Assembly (NCBI RefSeq): GCF_027595985.1
Contig: NC_073304.1
Span: 46,665,137 to 46,729,136 of the forward strand
Direction of reading: 5' to 3'
Source of the DNA: Sorex araneus
Lineage: Eukaryota > Chordata > Mammalia > Eulipotyphla > Soricidae
Length of the DNA: 64,000 bases
Within the stretch, counting starts at the first letter, position 1; each line of letters opens with the position of its first letter. Positions 1 to 10,786 of the stretch are shown here, in pieces. The notes beneath the pieces are model-generated. The model was not told where the DNA came from and searched no databases. It worked only from the letters and a program-made list of their open reading frames with translations. The position numbers were made by a program, and so were the translations under genes.

Positions 1-168
1 CTTTTGGACTTTCAGACACCAGAACTATGATAAATAAATTTGTTATTGATCATTCACTGAGTCTATGGCAGCTATTTTGTTAAAGCAGTTCAAACAGACT
101 AAAACAATTTATGATTTTTGTACAGAGAAAATAAGCAAGTAGAAGGCACATCAAAAAATCATTCTTTT
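1..168. other. Unique flank
   Basis: AT-rich sequence with no recognisable feature up to the target site 'aaaatcattctttt' at 155-168, which is where the first SINE inserted. Confidence 0.5.
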
Positions 169-339
169 GGGGGCTGGAGTGATAGCACAACAGGTAGGGC
201 GTTTGCCTTGCACGCTACCAACCTGGGTTCGATTCCCAGCATCCCATATGGTCTCCTGAGCACCTCCAGGGATAATTCCTGAGTGCAGAGCCAGGAGTGA
301 CCCCTGTGCATCGCCAGGTGTGACTCAAAAAGCAAAAAT
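169..339 (+). mobile_element. SINE-A copy (shrew tRNA-derived SINE, poly(A) type)
   Basis: It has the GGGGCTGGAGTGATAGCACA head with an A-box-like segment, a B box (GGTTCGATTCC, 227-237), the family body and an A-rich tail. It is flanked by the duplication aaaatcattctttt at 155-168 and 340-353. The 3' copy of this duplication was later used again by the L1 that starts at 354. Confidence 0.93.
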
Positions 340-353
340 AAAATCATTCTTTT

Positions 354-822
354 TTTAATTTATTTATTTTTAATTAGTGAATCACCGTGAGGGTACAGTT
401 ACAGATTTATACATTTTTGTGCTCATGTTTTCCCCATACAAAGTTTGAGGACCCATCCCTTCACCAGTGCCCATTCTCCACCACCGGTAAACCCAGCATC
501 CCTCCTACCCTCCCCGTTCCCATCTCCCCCCACCCCACCCTGCCACTGTGGCAGGGCATTTCCTTTTGTTCTCTCTCTCTAATTAAGTGTTGTGGTTCCC
601 AGTAGAGGTGTTGAGTGGCCACTGTGTTCAGTCTCTAGTCTACATTCAGCCCGCATCACCCTTCCCCCGCAAGGCCTCTGACCGCATTATACTTGGTGAT
701 ACCTTCTCTGAGTTGCCCTCTCCCCAGAATGTGAAGTCAGCTTCCAAGCCATGGAGTCAACCTCCTGGTACTTATTTCTACTACTCTTCTATTCCTGGGT
801 GTTAGTCTCCTACTCTGTTATT
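354..822 (-). other. L1 3' UTR and tail (antisense)
   Basis: On the minus strand this follows the ORF2 stop with a 'ggtggtggagaatgggcac' motif and runs to a T-rich + strand tract (A-rich tail) abutting the target-site duplication at 353. Related 3'-end segments recur alone at several other places in the window (8040, 17860, 18108, 34626, 53985). Confidence 0.75.
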
Positions 823-1663
823 CTATATACCATAGATGAGTGCAATCTTTCTATGTCTGTCTTTCTCTTTCTGACTCATTTCACTTAGCATGATACTTTC
901 CATGCCGATCCAGTTATATGCAAAATTCATGACCTCCTTTTTTCTAACAGCTGCATAGTATTCCATTGTATAGATGTACCAAAGTTTCTTTAACCAGTCA
1001 TCTGTTCTCGGGCACTCGGGTTTTTTCCAGATTCTGGCTATTGTAAACAGTGCTGCAATGAATATATAAGTGCAGATGTCATTTCGACTATACTTTTTTG
1101 CTTCTCTGGGATATATTCCCAGCAGTGGTATTGCTGGGTCAAATGGGAGCTCAATATCTAATTTTTTGAGAATCGTCCATATTGTTTTCCAAAAGGGCTG
1201 AACCAGTCGGCATTCCCACCAGCAGTGTAGAAGGGTCCCTTTCTCCCCACATCCTCTCCAACAGTGGTTGCTTTTGTTCTTTTGGATGTGTGGTAGTCTC
1301 TGTGGTGTGAGGTGGTATCTCATGGTTGTGTTGATCTGAATCTCCCTGATGATTAGTGATGTAGAGCACTTTTTCATGTGCCTTTTGGCCATTCGTATCT
1401 CTTCCTTGGGAAAGTTTCTGTTCATTTCTTCGCCCCATTTTCTGATGGGGTTGGATGTTTTCTTTTTGTAGAGTTCAACCAGTGCTTTATATACCATTGA
1501 TATCAACCCATTATCTGATGGGTATTGTGTAAATATCCTTTCCCATTCTGTAGATAGTCTTTGTATTCTGGTCACTGTGTCTTTTGCTGTGCAGAAGCTT
1601 TTTAGTTTAATGTAGTCCCATCTGTTGATCTCTGTTTCTACTAGATTGCTTAGTTCCAAGAAC
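823..1663 (-). pseudogene. L1 ORF2 C-terminal part
   Basis: One open 278-codon frame on the minus strand reads the C-terminal third of the L1 ORF2 protein. Recognisable landmarks are [17 protein letters not shown] near the start, the conserved cysteine/histidine cluster C-x3-C-x8-H-x4-C ([17 protein letters not shown]), and [11 protein letters not shown]. The stop is at 823-825. It is part of the interrupted L1 and not an independent gene. Confidence 0.88.
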
Positions 1664-1800
1664 TTGTTACCGTTTATTCACTCTTTAAACTTCCATCTCC
1701 CGCACTCCCAGCTCCAGCCTCTCGCTCTCCGGATCTACTCTCTTCTCTGGTCTCTCCTTCCCCATGTCTCTCTCTCGGAACCCCTTTTTGCTCATGGCGC

Positions 1801-1815
1801 AATATATTGACGTCA
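1801..1815 (-). promoter_or_regulatory. CRE plus TATA-like box in LTR copy 1
   Basis: On the minus strand the perfect palindrome TGACGTCA (1815-1808) runs directly into AATATATT (1808-1801). A consensus CREB/ATF site abutting a TATA-like box is a plausible LTR core promoter pointing leftwards. Activity is inference. Confidence 0.45.
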
Positions 1816-1950
1816 CCAAAGGCACCAAAAGATCTTACAGGAAGAACATTGAGGCAACATTGTTCTCTTGTATCTGCAGGCCAGTAATCTAGGCCTCTGG
1901 AAAGCAGATAAAAAACCAAAACCAAAGACTTCCTTGGGCTGAAAAGCACT

Positions 1951-2088
1951 TGGATTTACATACCAAAGACTGGGCTGGGCTGCCACATGAAATCTACATT
2001 GTCAATTACAAACTAGGCAGCACCTGAAATATACATTGCAAAGACTAGGCTGGGCCAGAGCCTGGAATCTACAATGTAACAATTCAAG
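1951..2088 (-). repeat. Tandem 37-38-bp repeats inside LTR copy 1
   Basis: Three and a half imperfect units start at 1951, 1988, 2025 and 2063 on the + strand, each built on 'tgaaatctacattg' followed by 'aactaggc' or 'gactaggctgggc'. Repeats in the 5' part of an LTR (U3) usually carry enhancer sites. They are not seen in LTR copy 2. Confidence 0.75.
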
Positions 2089-2804
2089 CTTAAAAAGTTC
2101 AATAACAATAGCAGAACACCTATTCTCTAGGACAAATACTCTTTCAGCAGGACCCATCAATGATGAAATCCCATGGTTGTGTTTCTCTTCTCCTTGTCCA
2201 ACAAACATATGAGTTTTGTATGGGCATAGCAAGAGACGCATTAAACTTTTAGAATTGCTCTCCTGGGGTCATCTCAATCTCAGACTACAGTGCTCAGGCC
2301 AGATTAGTCTTTCCTATCCCTAGCAGGGTCCTAGCCTCGTCATTACTTTAAGATCATGACAGCATTTGTCCATGATCAGACTCTTAACTTATAGTTAAGA
2401 ATGAGGCACTTTGGCCAGACCCCTCTCGATGCCAGGGTAGCATATAACTTATCGCTTGCCCTGGGTCCTTCTCGTCCCACGTCAGGACCCTGCTTTGGGG
2501 ATGCTAGGAAGTAAGGGCAGCTGAGGCTTAGGTCAAGAGAACAGATGCCCTGGAGGAAAGTATCATGTAGAGTCAAATGACTCCCAGGTTACAAAAGCAT
2601 AACATTTGTTAATTCTTCCTGTGTCCACACAAAAAGGACTTGCTCTGAATAAGCTATGCAAAGGACTCAAGGAGAAGAGAAAAATATTACTTACAAGTCA
2701 ACAGAACACTAAGAAAGAAGCTACAAATAAACACAGAGGAATGGGAGCACTGTGACGGGAGTAACCCAATAAACCTAAACTACCTGAAGCTATGTAATCC
2801 TACA

Positions 2805-4060
2805 GGTATCCTTATAGGGATCGCATTGAATCTGTATAATGCTTTGGGGAGTATTGCCATTTTGACAACACTGATTCTTCCTATCCACAAGCAGGGTATA
2901 TGTTTCCATTTCCTCATGTCCTCTTTTATTTCATGGAGTAGCGTTTTATCGTTTTCTTTGTAGAGGTCTTTTACTTCCTTGGTTAAGCTGATTCCGAGGT
3001 ACTTGATTTTCTGGGCACGATTGTGAATGGGATTGCTTTTTTCATGTCCCTTTCCTCTGCCTCATTGTTTGTGTATAGGAAGGCCATGGATTTTTGGGTA
3101 TTGATTGTGTAGCCTGCAACTTTACTGTATAGGCCTATTGCTTCTAAGAGTTTCTTAGTAGAGGCTTTAGGCTTCTCTAGATATAGTATCATATCGTCTG
3201 CAAATAGTGAGAATTTGATTTCTTCCTTTCCTATCTGGATGCCCTTAATCTCTTTTTCTTGTCTAATAGCTATCACAAGTACTTCCAGTACTATATTGAA
3301 GAGAAGTGGTGAGAGTGGGCATCCTTGTCTTGTGCCTGATCTTAGAGGAAAGACCCTTAGTTTTTCCCTGTTGAGGATAATGCTTGCCGTAGGCTTGTGG
3401 TAGATGGCTTTGACTATCTTGAGGAAAGTTCCTCCAAACCCCATTTTGGTGAGGGTTTTCATCATGAATGGATGTTGGATCTTGTCAAATGCTTTCTCTG
3501 CATCTATTGATATGATCATATGGTTTTTATCTATACTTTTGTTGATATGATGGATTATGTTGATTGATTTCCGAATGTTAAACCATCCTTGCATCCCTGG
3601 GATGATCCCACTTGGTCATGGTGTATGATCTTTTTGATGAGTTGTTGGATCCTATTTGCTAATATTTTGTTGAGGATCTTTGCATCGGTGTTCATCAGGG
3701 ATATTGGTCTGTGATTTTCTTTCTTAGTGGTGTCTTTGTTTGCTTTTGGTATTAGGGAGATGTATGCTTCATAGAAACTGTTTGGGAGAGTTCCTATTTT
3801 TTCAATTTCTTGGAAAAGTTTGAGAACTGGCAACAGGTCTTCTTTAAATGTTTGGAAGAATTCACCAGTGAAACCATCTGGGCCTGGGCTTTTGTTTTTG
3901 GGGAGATTTTTGATTACAGATTCAATTTCCTTAACATTGATGGGTCTATTCAGGTATTCCAAGTCTTCTTTGTTCAGTCTAGGGAGATTGTAGGAATCAA
4001 GGAATTCATCCATTTCTTTTAGGTTCTCCTGTTTTGTGGCGTATAGACCTTCAAAGTAGT
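2805..4060 (-). pseudogene. L1 ORF2 reverse transcriptase part
   Basis: The minus-strand frames at 4145-3555 and 3594-2983 read the L1 RT domain: [17 protein letters not shown], then [24 protein letters not shown], and the catalytic FADD at 3204-3193. The frame shifts near 3590, and the sequence resumes from the LTR boundary at 2805 with the downstream [17 protein letters not shown] region. The catalytic motif is intact but the ORF is broken. Confidence 0.88.
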
Positions 4061-4075
4061 CTCTAATGATCTTTT

Positions 4076-4247
4076 TTTTTGGCTTTTTTTGGGTCACACC
4101 TGGCAATGCACAGGGGTTACTCCTGTATCTGCACTCAGGAATCACCCCTGGCAGTGCTCAGAGGACCATATGGGATGCTGGGAATAGAACCCAGGTTGGC
4201 CGCATGCAAGGCAAATGCCCTACCTGCTGTACTATTGCTCCAGCCCC
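4076..4247 (-). mobile_element. SINE-A copy inserted in L1 ORF2
   Basis: Antisense SINE-A with T-rich start and tRNA-like head at the right end. It is flanked by a 15-bp duplication ctctaatgatctttt at 4061-4075 and 4248-4262, and is therefore younger than the L1. Confidence 0.93.
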
Positions 4248-4262
4248 CTCTAATGATCTTTT

Positions 4263-5480
4263 GAATCTCGCTGGTTTCTGTTATGATGTCCCCCTTTTCA
4301 TTTCTGATTCGATTTATTAGGGTTATTTCTCTTTCTTTCTTTGTGAGTCTTGCTAGTGGTTTATCAATCTTATTTATTTTCTCAAAGAACCAGCTCTTTG
4401 TTTCATTGATCTTTCGGATTGTTTTTTTTGGGTTCAATGTCATTAATTTCTGCTCTAATTTTTATTATTTCTTTCCTTTGGTCTGGTTTGGGTTCCTTTT
4501 TCTGGTCCTTTTCTAATGTCTTGAGTTGTGATGTCAAGCTATCAATGTGGGCCCTTTCTTCCTTCTTGAGGAATGCTTGGAGAGCTATAAAATTTCCCCT
4601 TAACACGGCTTTAGCTACGTCCCATAGGTTTTGGTAGCTCGTGTCTTCATTCTCATTTGTTTCTAAGTATCTTTTGATTTCTTCCTTGATTTCCTTCCTG
4701 ATCCACTCATTGTTCAACATTGAATTGTTTAATTTCCAGGTGTTTGATTTGGTTCTCCGTGTCAGTGAGTAGTTAGCTTCTATCTTCAGCGCATCGTGGT
4801 CTGAAAAGATGGTTGATACAATTTCTATTTTTCCGATTCTATTGAAGTATGTTCTGGGGCCCAGTACATGGTCTATTTTAGAAAATGTTCCGTGTGCACT
4901 GGAAAAGAATGTGTATTCTTTCTTTCTGGGGTGTAAAGCCCTGTATAGGTCTATTAGGCCTCTCTCTTCAATTTCTTCTTTTAGAGTCAGTGTTTCCTTG
5001 TTGAGTTTTGTTCTTGTCGATCTATCTAGAGGCGATAAGGCAGTACTGAAGTCTCCAACTACTATTGTGCTGTTAGTGATGTCCTCTTTGAAGTCTGTTA
5101 GGAGTTGTTTTAAATATTTAGCCGGTCGTTCATTGGGAAAGTATACATTTAAGAGTGTGATTTCTTCCTGTTGTACATATCCCTTGATAAATAGAAAATG
5201 ACCTTCGCTGTTCCTTTTAGTCTTTTTTCAACCTGAAATCTATGTTGTCGGATATCAGGATGGCCACTCCAGCTTTTTTAAGGGAGTTGTTTGCTTGCAG
5301 GATTGTTTTCCATCCTTTGACTTTGAATCTGTGTTTACTCTGTTTGTTCAGGTGTGTTTCTTGCAGGCAGCAGAATGTTGGGTTTAATTTCCGGATCCAT
5401 TTTGCCACTCTGTGTCTCTTGATGGGTGCATTTAGGCCATTGACATTGAGAGAGATTATTGTGATAGGGTTTTGTGTCAT
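4263..5480 (-). pseudogene. L1 ORF2 N-terminal part (endonuclease and linker)
   Basis: The ORF2 start codon is at 5480. The first 87 codons read ..ITIISLNVNGLNAPIKRHR.. and LQETHL, the APE-type endonuclease with its Asn and Glu active-site positions in view. The frame is then broken at 5217. Lower segments (4720-4403, 4443-4135) read the linker to the RT domain (..[18 protein letters not shown]..). At least three frame changes make it non-functional. Confidence 0.88.
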
Positions 5481-5502
5481 CTCTCTGTGGTATTTGTTGT
5501 TC

Positions 5503-6480
5503 TTATGGGGCTCCTCCTTGTCTTACAGTAGCCCCTTTAGACCTTCTTTCAAGTTTGATTTTGAGTCTATGAAAACAACAGTTCCTGAGCTGTTGTTTAT
5601 CCAAGAAATAGTGTATGGTTCCTTCAAGTTTGAGCGAGAGTTTAGCCGGATAAAGTATTCTTGGTGAGGCATTCATTTCGTTGAGTTTTTTCACTATGTC
5701 CCACCATTGTCTTCAGGCTCGGAGGGTTTCCTCTGACAGGTCTGCTGTAAATCTGAGGGGTGCTCCTTTGTATGTGATTTCTTTCTTTGACCTTGCTGCT
5801 TGCAGAATTGTGTCTCTATCCATAGCATCCATCATTCTGACTATGATATGCCTTGGAGTCTTTTTATTTGGGTCTCTTTTTGCTGGTACTCTTCGGACTC
5901 CTTGGATCTGGATGCCTGCTTTCTCCAGCTCTGGGAATTTCTTAGCAATGATGTCTTTGACTGTGTTTTTTTCACTGGGGTTACTTCCCTGTGGTTCTGG
6001 TACTCCAATGATTCTTATGTTGTTCCTCTTGAAGTCATCCCCCAGGGCTCTGATTCGCTCTATAGCCATTTTGAGGTCTTTGGCCATGATTTGTTGTTGT
6101 CTATAAGCTTTCTGCAGCTCATCTTCCAGGTCGCTGATTCTGTCTTCGGCTGTAGTCATCCTACTGTTGAGGGCATCTACTGAGATTTTTAATTCATCTA
6201 ATGAACGATTCCTTTATTTGTGTGACTTCTGTTCGTAGGTTTGAAATTTCTGCTCTCATTTCTTCCTGCATTTTCTTGGTAGACCGTTCCAGTGCTTCAT
6301 TCATCTCCTCCCTTAACTTATTGGATGTCTGTTCCATGGTTGCTTGGAGTAGGTCGACTCTCCTCCAGATTTCCTCTCTGAATTGTTTATCTGAGAGGTC
6401 GTAGATGTGAGTAGGCCCTGTTGCTGTTTCTGGAATCTTTTCTTCTCCCTCTCTTGGTGGAGGGGATTTTCACTGCTTCT
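5503..6480 (-). pseudogene. L1 ORF1 (RNA-binding protein) remnant
   Basis: Minus-strand frames contain the RRM-like core (RRNNIRIIGVPE-type, here KRNNIRIIGVPE, followed by FPELEKAGIQIQGVRRVP) and the C-terminal domain (RHIIVRMM, APLRFTADLS, then ASPRILYPAKL). Upstream is a coiled-coil-like stretch. The stop at 5503 lies 22 nt before the ORF2 start, the usual bicistronic L1 arrangement. Frame breaks occur near 5700 and 6165. Confidence 0.85.
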
Positions 6481-6699
6481 TCATATTGTTACAGAAGTAT
6501 AGAGTTGGAACTTTGTAGTTATTTATTCCTGTTCCCTCTTGTTGTGGAAAGGAGGGGCTCTGATTGTGCTAAACTTCCCTTATCCACTGACAGCTTTTAT
6601 AGTGTCAAACTAAGCGAATGGATATTTTGCATAAGTGGTTGAGATGGCTAAAGTGATTTTCAAAGAAATATAATAATACCTATTGTGCTGAGGTAACAA

Positions 6700-6955
6700 A
6701 TAATAACTGCGGCCGCTGCTCTGACAGGAGGCCACGCCCACTTTGAGACCACGCCCACTACGATACAGGCCACGCCCCCAGTGTCTTCCTGTAAGAGAGC
6801 CAGGTGGGAAGACCTCGGGGACCCCAGGAGGCGGGAAGTGGGGGACGGGAGGGCGTGGCCGAAGGTTGGTCTTGGTACCTGGTGGGCGGGCCGCAGTTAG
6901 AGAGCCAGATCGGAAGACGGGGTATGCGGGGCATGGGGTGGGGCGGCTGCAGGAA
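6700..6955 (-). promoter_or_regulatory. L1 5' UTR (GC-rich internal promoter)
   Basis: A GC-rich block at the 5' end of the antisense L1 with repeated CCACGCCC / GGGCGTGG boxes and GGGCGGG, ending at the duplication at 6956. GC-boxed 5' UTRs are where L1 internal promoters lie. Whether it is active cannot be judged. Confidence 0.65.
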
Positions 6956-7077
6956 AAAAATAAAATCATTCTTTTAAAATAAACTTGCATGGTACTTAAG
7001 AAGCATGTGAAATAATTACTCTTGACAACAAGTTTTATTTCAAAAAGCAAAAAACAATATGCTTGCATAATGGAAGC

Positions 7078-7250
7078 TTTTTTTTTTCTTTTTGGGTCAC
7101 ACCCAGTGATGCTCAGAGGTTACTCCTGGCTTTGCACTCAGGAATTACTCCTGGCAGTGCTTGGGGGACCATATGGGATGCCAGGGATTGAACCCGTGTC
7201 GGCTGCGTGCAAGGCAAACGCCCTACCTGCTAAGCTATCACTCTGGCCCC
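7078..7250 (-). mobile_element. SINE-A copy
   Basis: Antisense copy: T-rich tail at 7078, 'gggtcacacccagtgatgc' body, and tRNA-like head ending ctggcccc near 7250. Moderately diverged. Confidence 0.9.
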
Positions 7251-7259
7251 AACAATGAA

Positions 7260-8039
7260 AACTTTTTAAGAATACTAGAGTCCTCAGACCTCATCTAGAA
7301 CATCTGAGCATTAGAAAGAACCTGCAGTTGGCCTCACTCTGAGTATTTAAGCTTCCCAGCACACACCAGGTACTGCATAAAGTAAATATATATTCCATTC
7401 ACCGTCTCAGACCTCACCCGAGAAACCCTCAGTCCCCTGAATACTCATCACCTGTCTAAATTCCATGGTACCTTCAGCACCCATGCTTGTCTTTGCTTGT
7501 CTCCTTCTGACTGATTCTGTAGTTCTGTCTTTCACATCCCTAAAGATATTCTCAGGTCATCTCAGGAGGCTGCCCATTTATTCAAGTTGTTCACCACTTA
7601 TTTTCCCCTGAAACACACAGTAGATAATTCCAACAGTAAAAGAACAGTGAAATATCCCTGCCCCAAGCGACCCAGCCCCAGCAGCTAAAAACCTTCAGAA
7701 CTCAACCACCACCATGTTCACAGCCACTTTCCACATGCTCAAGCCGAGCCTCACCCACAAGTGAACCTATTCCCAGACACTTCATACCACACAACCCACC
7801 CGTACTCCAAGAGTATTGCACCATATTTGATAGGGTTCAAAGTAGGAGGCAACCAATCTTAAAGGGAAATTTTTTTTAACCGATAAAAAGCACACAAGGC
7901 TCAGCCTTTAACAACATGTTAATGATCTCTTATAGAAGGGCTTAATGGTCCCTGAGTGAAACACAATCTTTACACTCTTTCCTCTAAGAATACTTTTTTT
8001 TTGTAGCATTTTCAGCGGTTTTTCATAACACACAATACA
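7260..8039 (+). repeat. Unassigned sequence, partly resembling 17100-17750
   Basis: No gene. The part from about 7630 (cagccccagcagctaaaaa.., ..accaccatgttcacagcca) resembles 17250-17520 in layout and wording, and both are followed by an L1-3'-like end segment, so this may be an old interspersed repeat of undetermined class. Confidence 0.35.
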
Positions 8040-8203
8040 AAATATATTATTTTGGTTCTGCTTTGGATTCGGGATTGGAGGTCAGGATGGAAACTTTCAA
8101 AATATGGTGGTGGGAAGGTGCAATGGTGGTGAGATTGGTGTCTGAATATTAAATGTAATCAAATATTGTGAACTACTTTATAAAATAAAAAAATTTAAAA
8201 AAG
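8040..8203 (+). repeat. L1 3'-end-like segment
   Basis: Contains 'ggtggtgggaaggtgcaat' and ends in an A-rich tail. The reverse complement of 34626-34762 matches it closely over more than 100 bases, and 53985-54085 is a further relative. This is most likely a 5'-truncated L1 3' UTR. Confidence 0.6.
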
Positions 8204-8437
8204 AAAACAGTGAAATATCCCCCCAACAAAGATCTCAAATTCCACCCAAGTATTGCATTTCTTTGTCCCCTATGAATCTATAATCTGCTCCTAATATATT
8301 CTTTTGAAATGTAAAAGAATTGGGTTGGGTCAAAGAATTTTATTTTAAATAAATTTATCTTATTTTCCCTCCTGGCTCAGAAGAAACTAGAATAACAAGA
8401 AACTTACAGAAAAAAAAGCACTTCAAGAAAGAAAAAG

Positions 8438-8600
8438 AGGGCTGAAGAGATAGGTTTGATGTTGCCTTGCATGAGTCCAACTGGGGTTCGATCCCTAGCA
8501 TCCCATATGGTCCCCAGAGCACTACCATGAGTAATTCCTCAGTTTAGAGGTAGAGTAATGCCATCACCAAGTGTGGCCCAAAATACAAAAAAATAAAAGG
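8438..8600 (+). mobile_element. SINE-A copy, diverged
   Basis: It has the family head (agggctgaagagatag), a B box GGTTCGATCCC, 'cccatatggtcccc' body and an A-rich tail running into purine-rich sequence. Confidence 0.85.
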
Positions 8601-8604
8601 AAAG

Positions 8605-10517
8605 AAAGGAGAAAAGAAAGAAAACAAGAGGGAAAGAAAAGGAAAAATATTCCTTTTGTTTCACTTATTAATATGCACAACATTGGTCTTTTAAAAGCAG
8701 CATCTTTAAACTGAAACGTCAAACTAGCTCAGTATGCCCACTTCCACATCTCCGAAGCCGCTGATGGCTCTTCCAACCCTCCAGACCTACTTCCACAGCT
8801 CCTTAACTGCGCAGCCCTGGACAGATCACACCCCATGCAGCTCAGACTTAAACTTATTGTCACTAGGTGAAGACAGGGAGAGAAGAAAAAGTGAAACACC
8901 TAGCCTAACTCCTCAGAGGTGTCCAGAAGGGCCAATTACAAAGATTCATCTTCAACACAGTAAGAATAGAACAAACACAATGGGGGCAGGAGGGGGCAAA
9001 ATATAAGCTCACCAAGTTCAATGAATAAAAATAACATAGAAGACTCTACCAGTCCCAACCAGTTGCGCATACTCTCACAGAGTGACTTCAGTGACTCCTT
9101 GTTGAGAATATCCAATGAAATCTAAGAAACAATGACACCATTTGTCAGAAATATCTCTAAGGTGTGCCTATATTAATGTAGGGGAATAGTATTATAAGAT
9201 ATTAACCTAGAATTCTCCTCCTCACTCCAACTCCTCTCCCTTCTCTCCATTTCATCCACCCAGTGTTCTGAGAACCCCTAGGTCTTTCTCTGGGTCCTAT
9301 AGTTTGAATATTCATTGCCTCAAGCAGAGCCTAAAAGCAGGCTCTGTCCTTTATCTTACTCAACATTCAACCTAACATGAGAGGATAGAGATAACCACAC
9401 AATATACCCCTTGCCCAGAAAGCCTGAGACAACATCAGAGTGTTTTCCATATGCTACTATGGGACCCAAACAGAACCACATTCAACATGCAGCTAAAAGA
9501 AAACTAAAAATCCTGAAGATGTCTCAATGTTGGAACAGGAAAACTAAACAGTGATCTACTACTCAATCCCAGATCTATAGGAATGCTGAGAAGTTTGGCA
9601 ATGGTACTTTTGGCAGGATAAATAACTAATGATGGCATAAACAGATATCCTAACTTGGCATAGGTAGGCAACCCAGAACTCACCCAATTAATCTATTGTC
9701 ACCTAGTTAAATTTTCATTATTAGTAGAATAGAAAGTAAGAGAGGATATGTTTCTTGCATATATGTATATGCAGACTAAAATGGTATGGTTCTTGTATGG
9801 ATGTATAAGAACCTAAATCTTAGCAAATGGAATAAGTTACATTTTAACCAGAGAAAAAGGCATTTTTAGGAACAAGAGGGCAGAAGGTGAGCATGGATGA
9901 GAACAAATCAAGAGTCTTTTTCCCATGTCATATAAGTCACATGGCTCTTACATTGAAGGACAGAATAAGATCTGCTCCCCAGATGCCCAGTGCCAGGAAT
10001 TCCTTCCACTCACTTTCCAGAGACCTTGTCCAGTGTCAACCGGTACAGGAATTTGGCTAGAACTAGATTTCATTTCACAAAAGTTACAATATATTTCTTT
10101 CAGATCCTGAACTCTGAAAATTCCAAGAGTACTGTGAAGGTCAGTATTGGAAAAGGAATATAAAGTAACAGACAGTGCAAAAGTTAGAGAAATATAGGAA
10201 AGAGTCAATGCATAAACTCATGTAAGCAGTCTCTAAGCCACATCCTTTAACACCTACCTCCACAACACACTGACTTTTTTCAATAGCTTTACTTTCCTCT
10301 CAGTCAGTCTGACTGACATAGCAATTCAATAGCTTACATCTTGGTGGGTATTAATAGTGGCATGCCCTTACTTGGCAAAAGGGTCAAAAATCTTATTAGC
10401 TATAGACAATGAGTTTTGAAATTGAAAACACCACCATAAAACATCATAGGTAGAAATAACCTGAAGTTCATTTTATATTTCAAAGGGGAAAAGTAAGTTT
10501 TTGTGAGGAGGAAAGAT
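8605..10517. other. No recognisable feature
   Basis: Intergenic, AT-rich. Short open frames (such as 8734-9006) lack any family resemblance, codon bias or neighbours. Nothing else is seen. Confidence 0.5.
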
Positions 10518-10528
10518 TTGCCAGAGGT

Positions 10529-10775
10529 CACTACTGTCACTGTCATCCCGTTGCTCATCGATTTGTTCGAGTGGGCACCAGTAACATCTCTCATTGAGAG
10601 ACTTATTGTTACTGTTTTTGGCATATCCAATATGCATGGATAGTTTGCCAGGCTCTGCCGCGTGGGCTCGATACTCTCGGTAGCTTGCCGGGCTCTCTGA
10701 GAGGGGTGGACGAATCGAACTCCGGTCAGCCGTGTGAAAGGCGAACGCCCAACTGCTGCGCTAGCACTCCAGCCC
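10529..10775 (-). mobile_element. SINE-R copy (tRNA head, RTE-type tail)
   Basis: Antisense: RTE-like tail (cactgtcatcccgttgctca) at the left, family middle 'gttactgtttttggcatat', and the tRNA-like head at the right. It is flanked by the duplication ttgccagaggt at 10518-10528 and 10776-10786, which fixes the element length at 247 bp. Confidence 0.93.
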
Positions 10776-10786
10776 TTGCCAGAGGT

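Larger units (their letters stand above)
1664..2804 (-). mobile_element. LTR of an endogenous retrovirus (copy 1), nested in L1
   Basis: The minus-strand sequence begins TGTAGG at 2804 and ends GTAACA at 1664 (TGT..ACA termini), about 1.14 kb. Its first half aligns by eye with the second LTR in this window (motifs such as 'cagcagggtcct', 'gccctgggtcc', 'acaaaaaggac' on the + strand). Minus-strand signals are tandem repeats (2090-1951), TGACGTCA (1815-1808), an adjacent AATATATT TATA-like box, and AATAAA near the end. Only one LTR and no gag/pol is present, so it is a solo or fragmentary LTR. Family assignment is not possible by eye. Confidence 0.6.
354..6955 (-). mobile_element. Full-length L1 LINE, antisense, interrupted by an LTR and a SINE
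   Basis: A perfect 20-bp target-site duplication flanks the element (334-353 and 6956-6975). On the minus strand the order is a GC-rich 5' UTR (about 6955-6700), ORF1, a 22-nt spacer, ORF2, a 3' UTR (about 822-354) and an A-rich tail. An LTR (1664-2804) and a SINE-A (4076-4247) sit inside ORF2. Roughly 180-190 ORF2 codons expected between the RT part and the C-terminal part are missing at the LTR, judged against human L1. Reading frames carry several shifts, so it is a dead copy, but the 5' UTR and sharp duplication mark it as a full-length insertion. Confidence 0.9.

Noticed and set aside
823-1659. 278-codon minus-strand ORF as a host gene
   Set aside because: It is the C-terminal part of L1 ORF2 inside an L1 flanked by target-site duplications.
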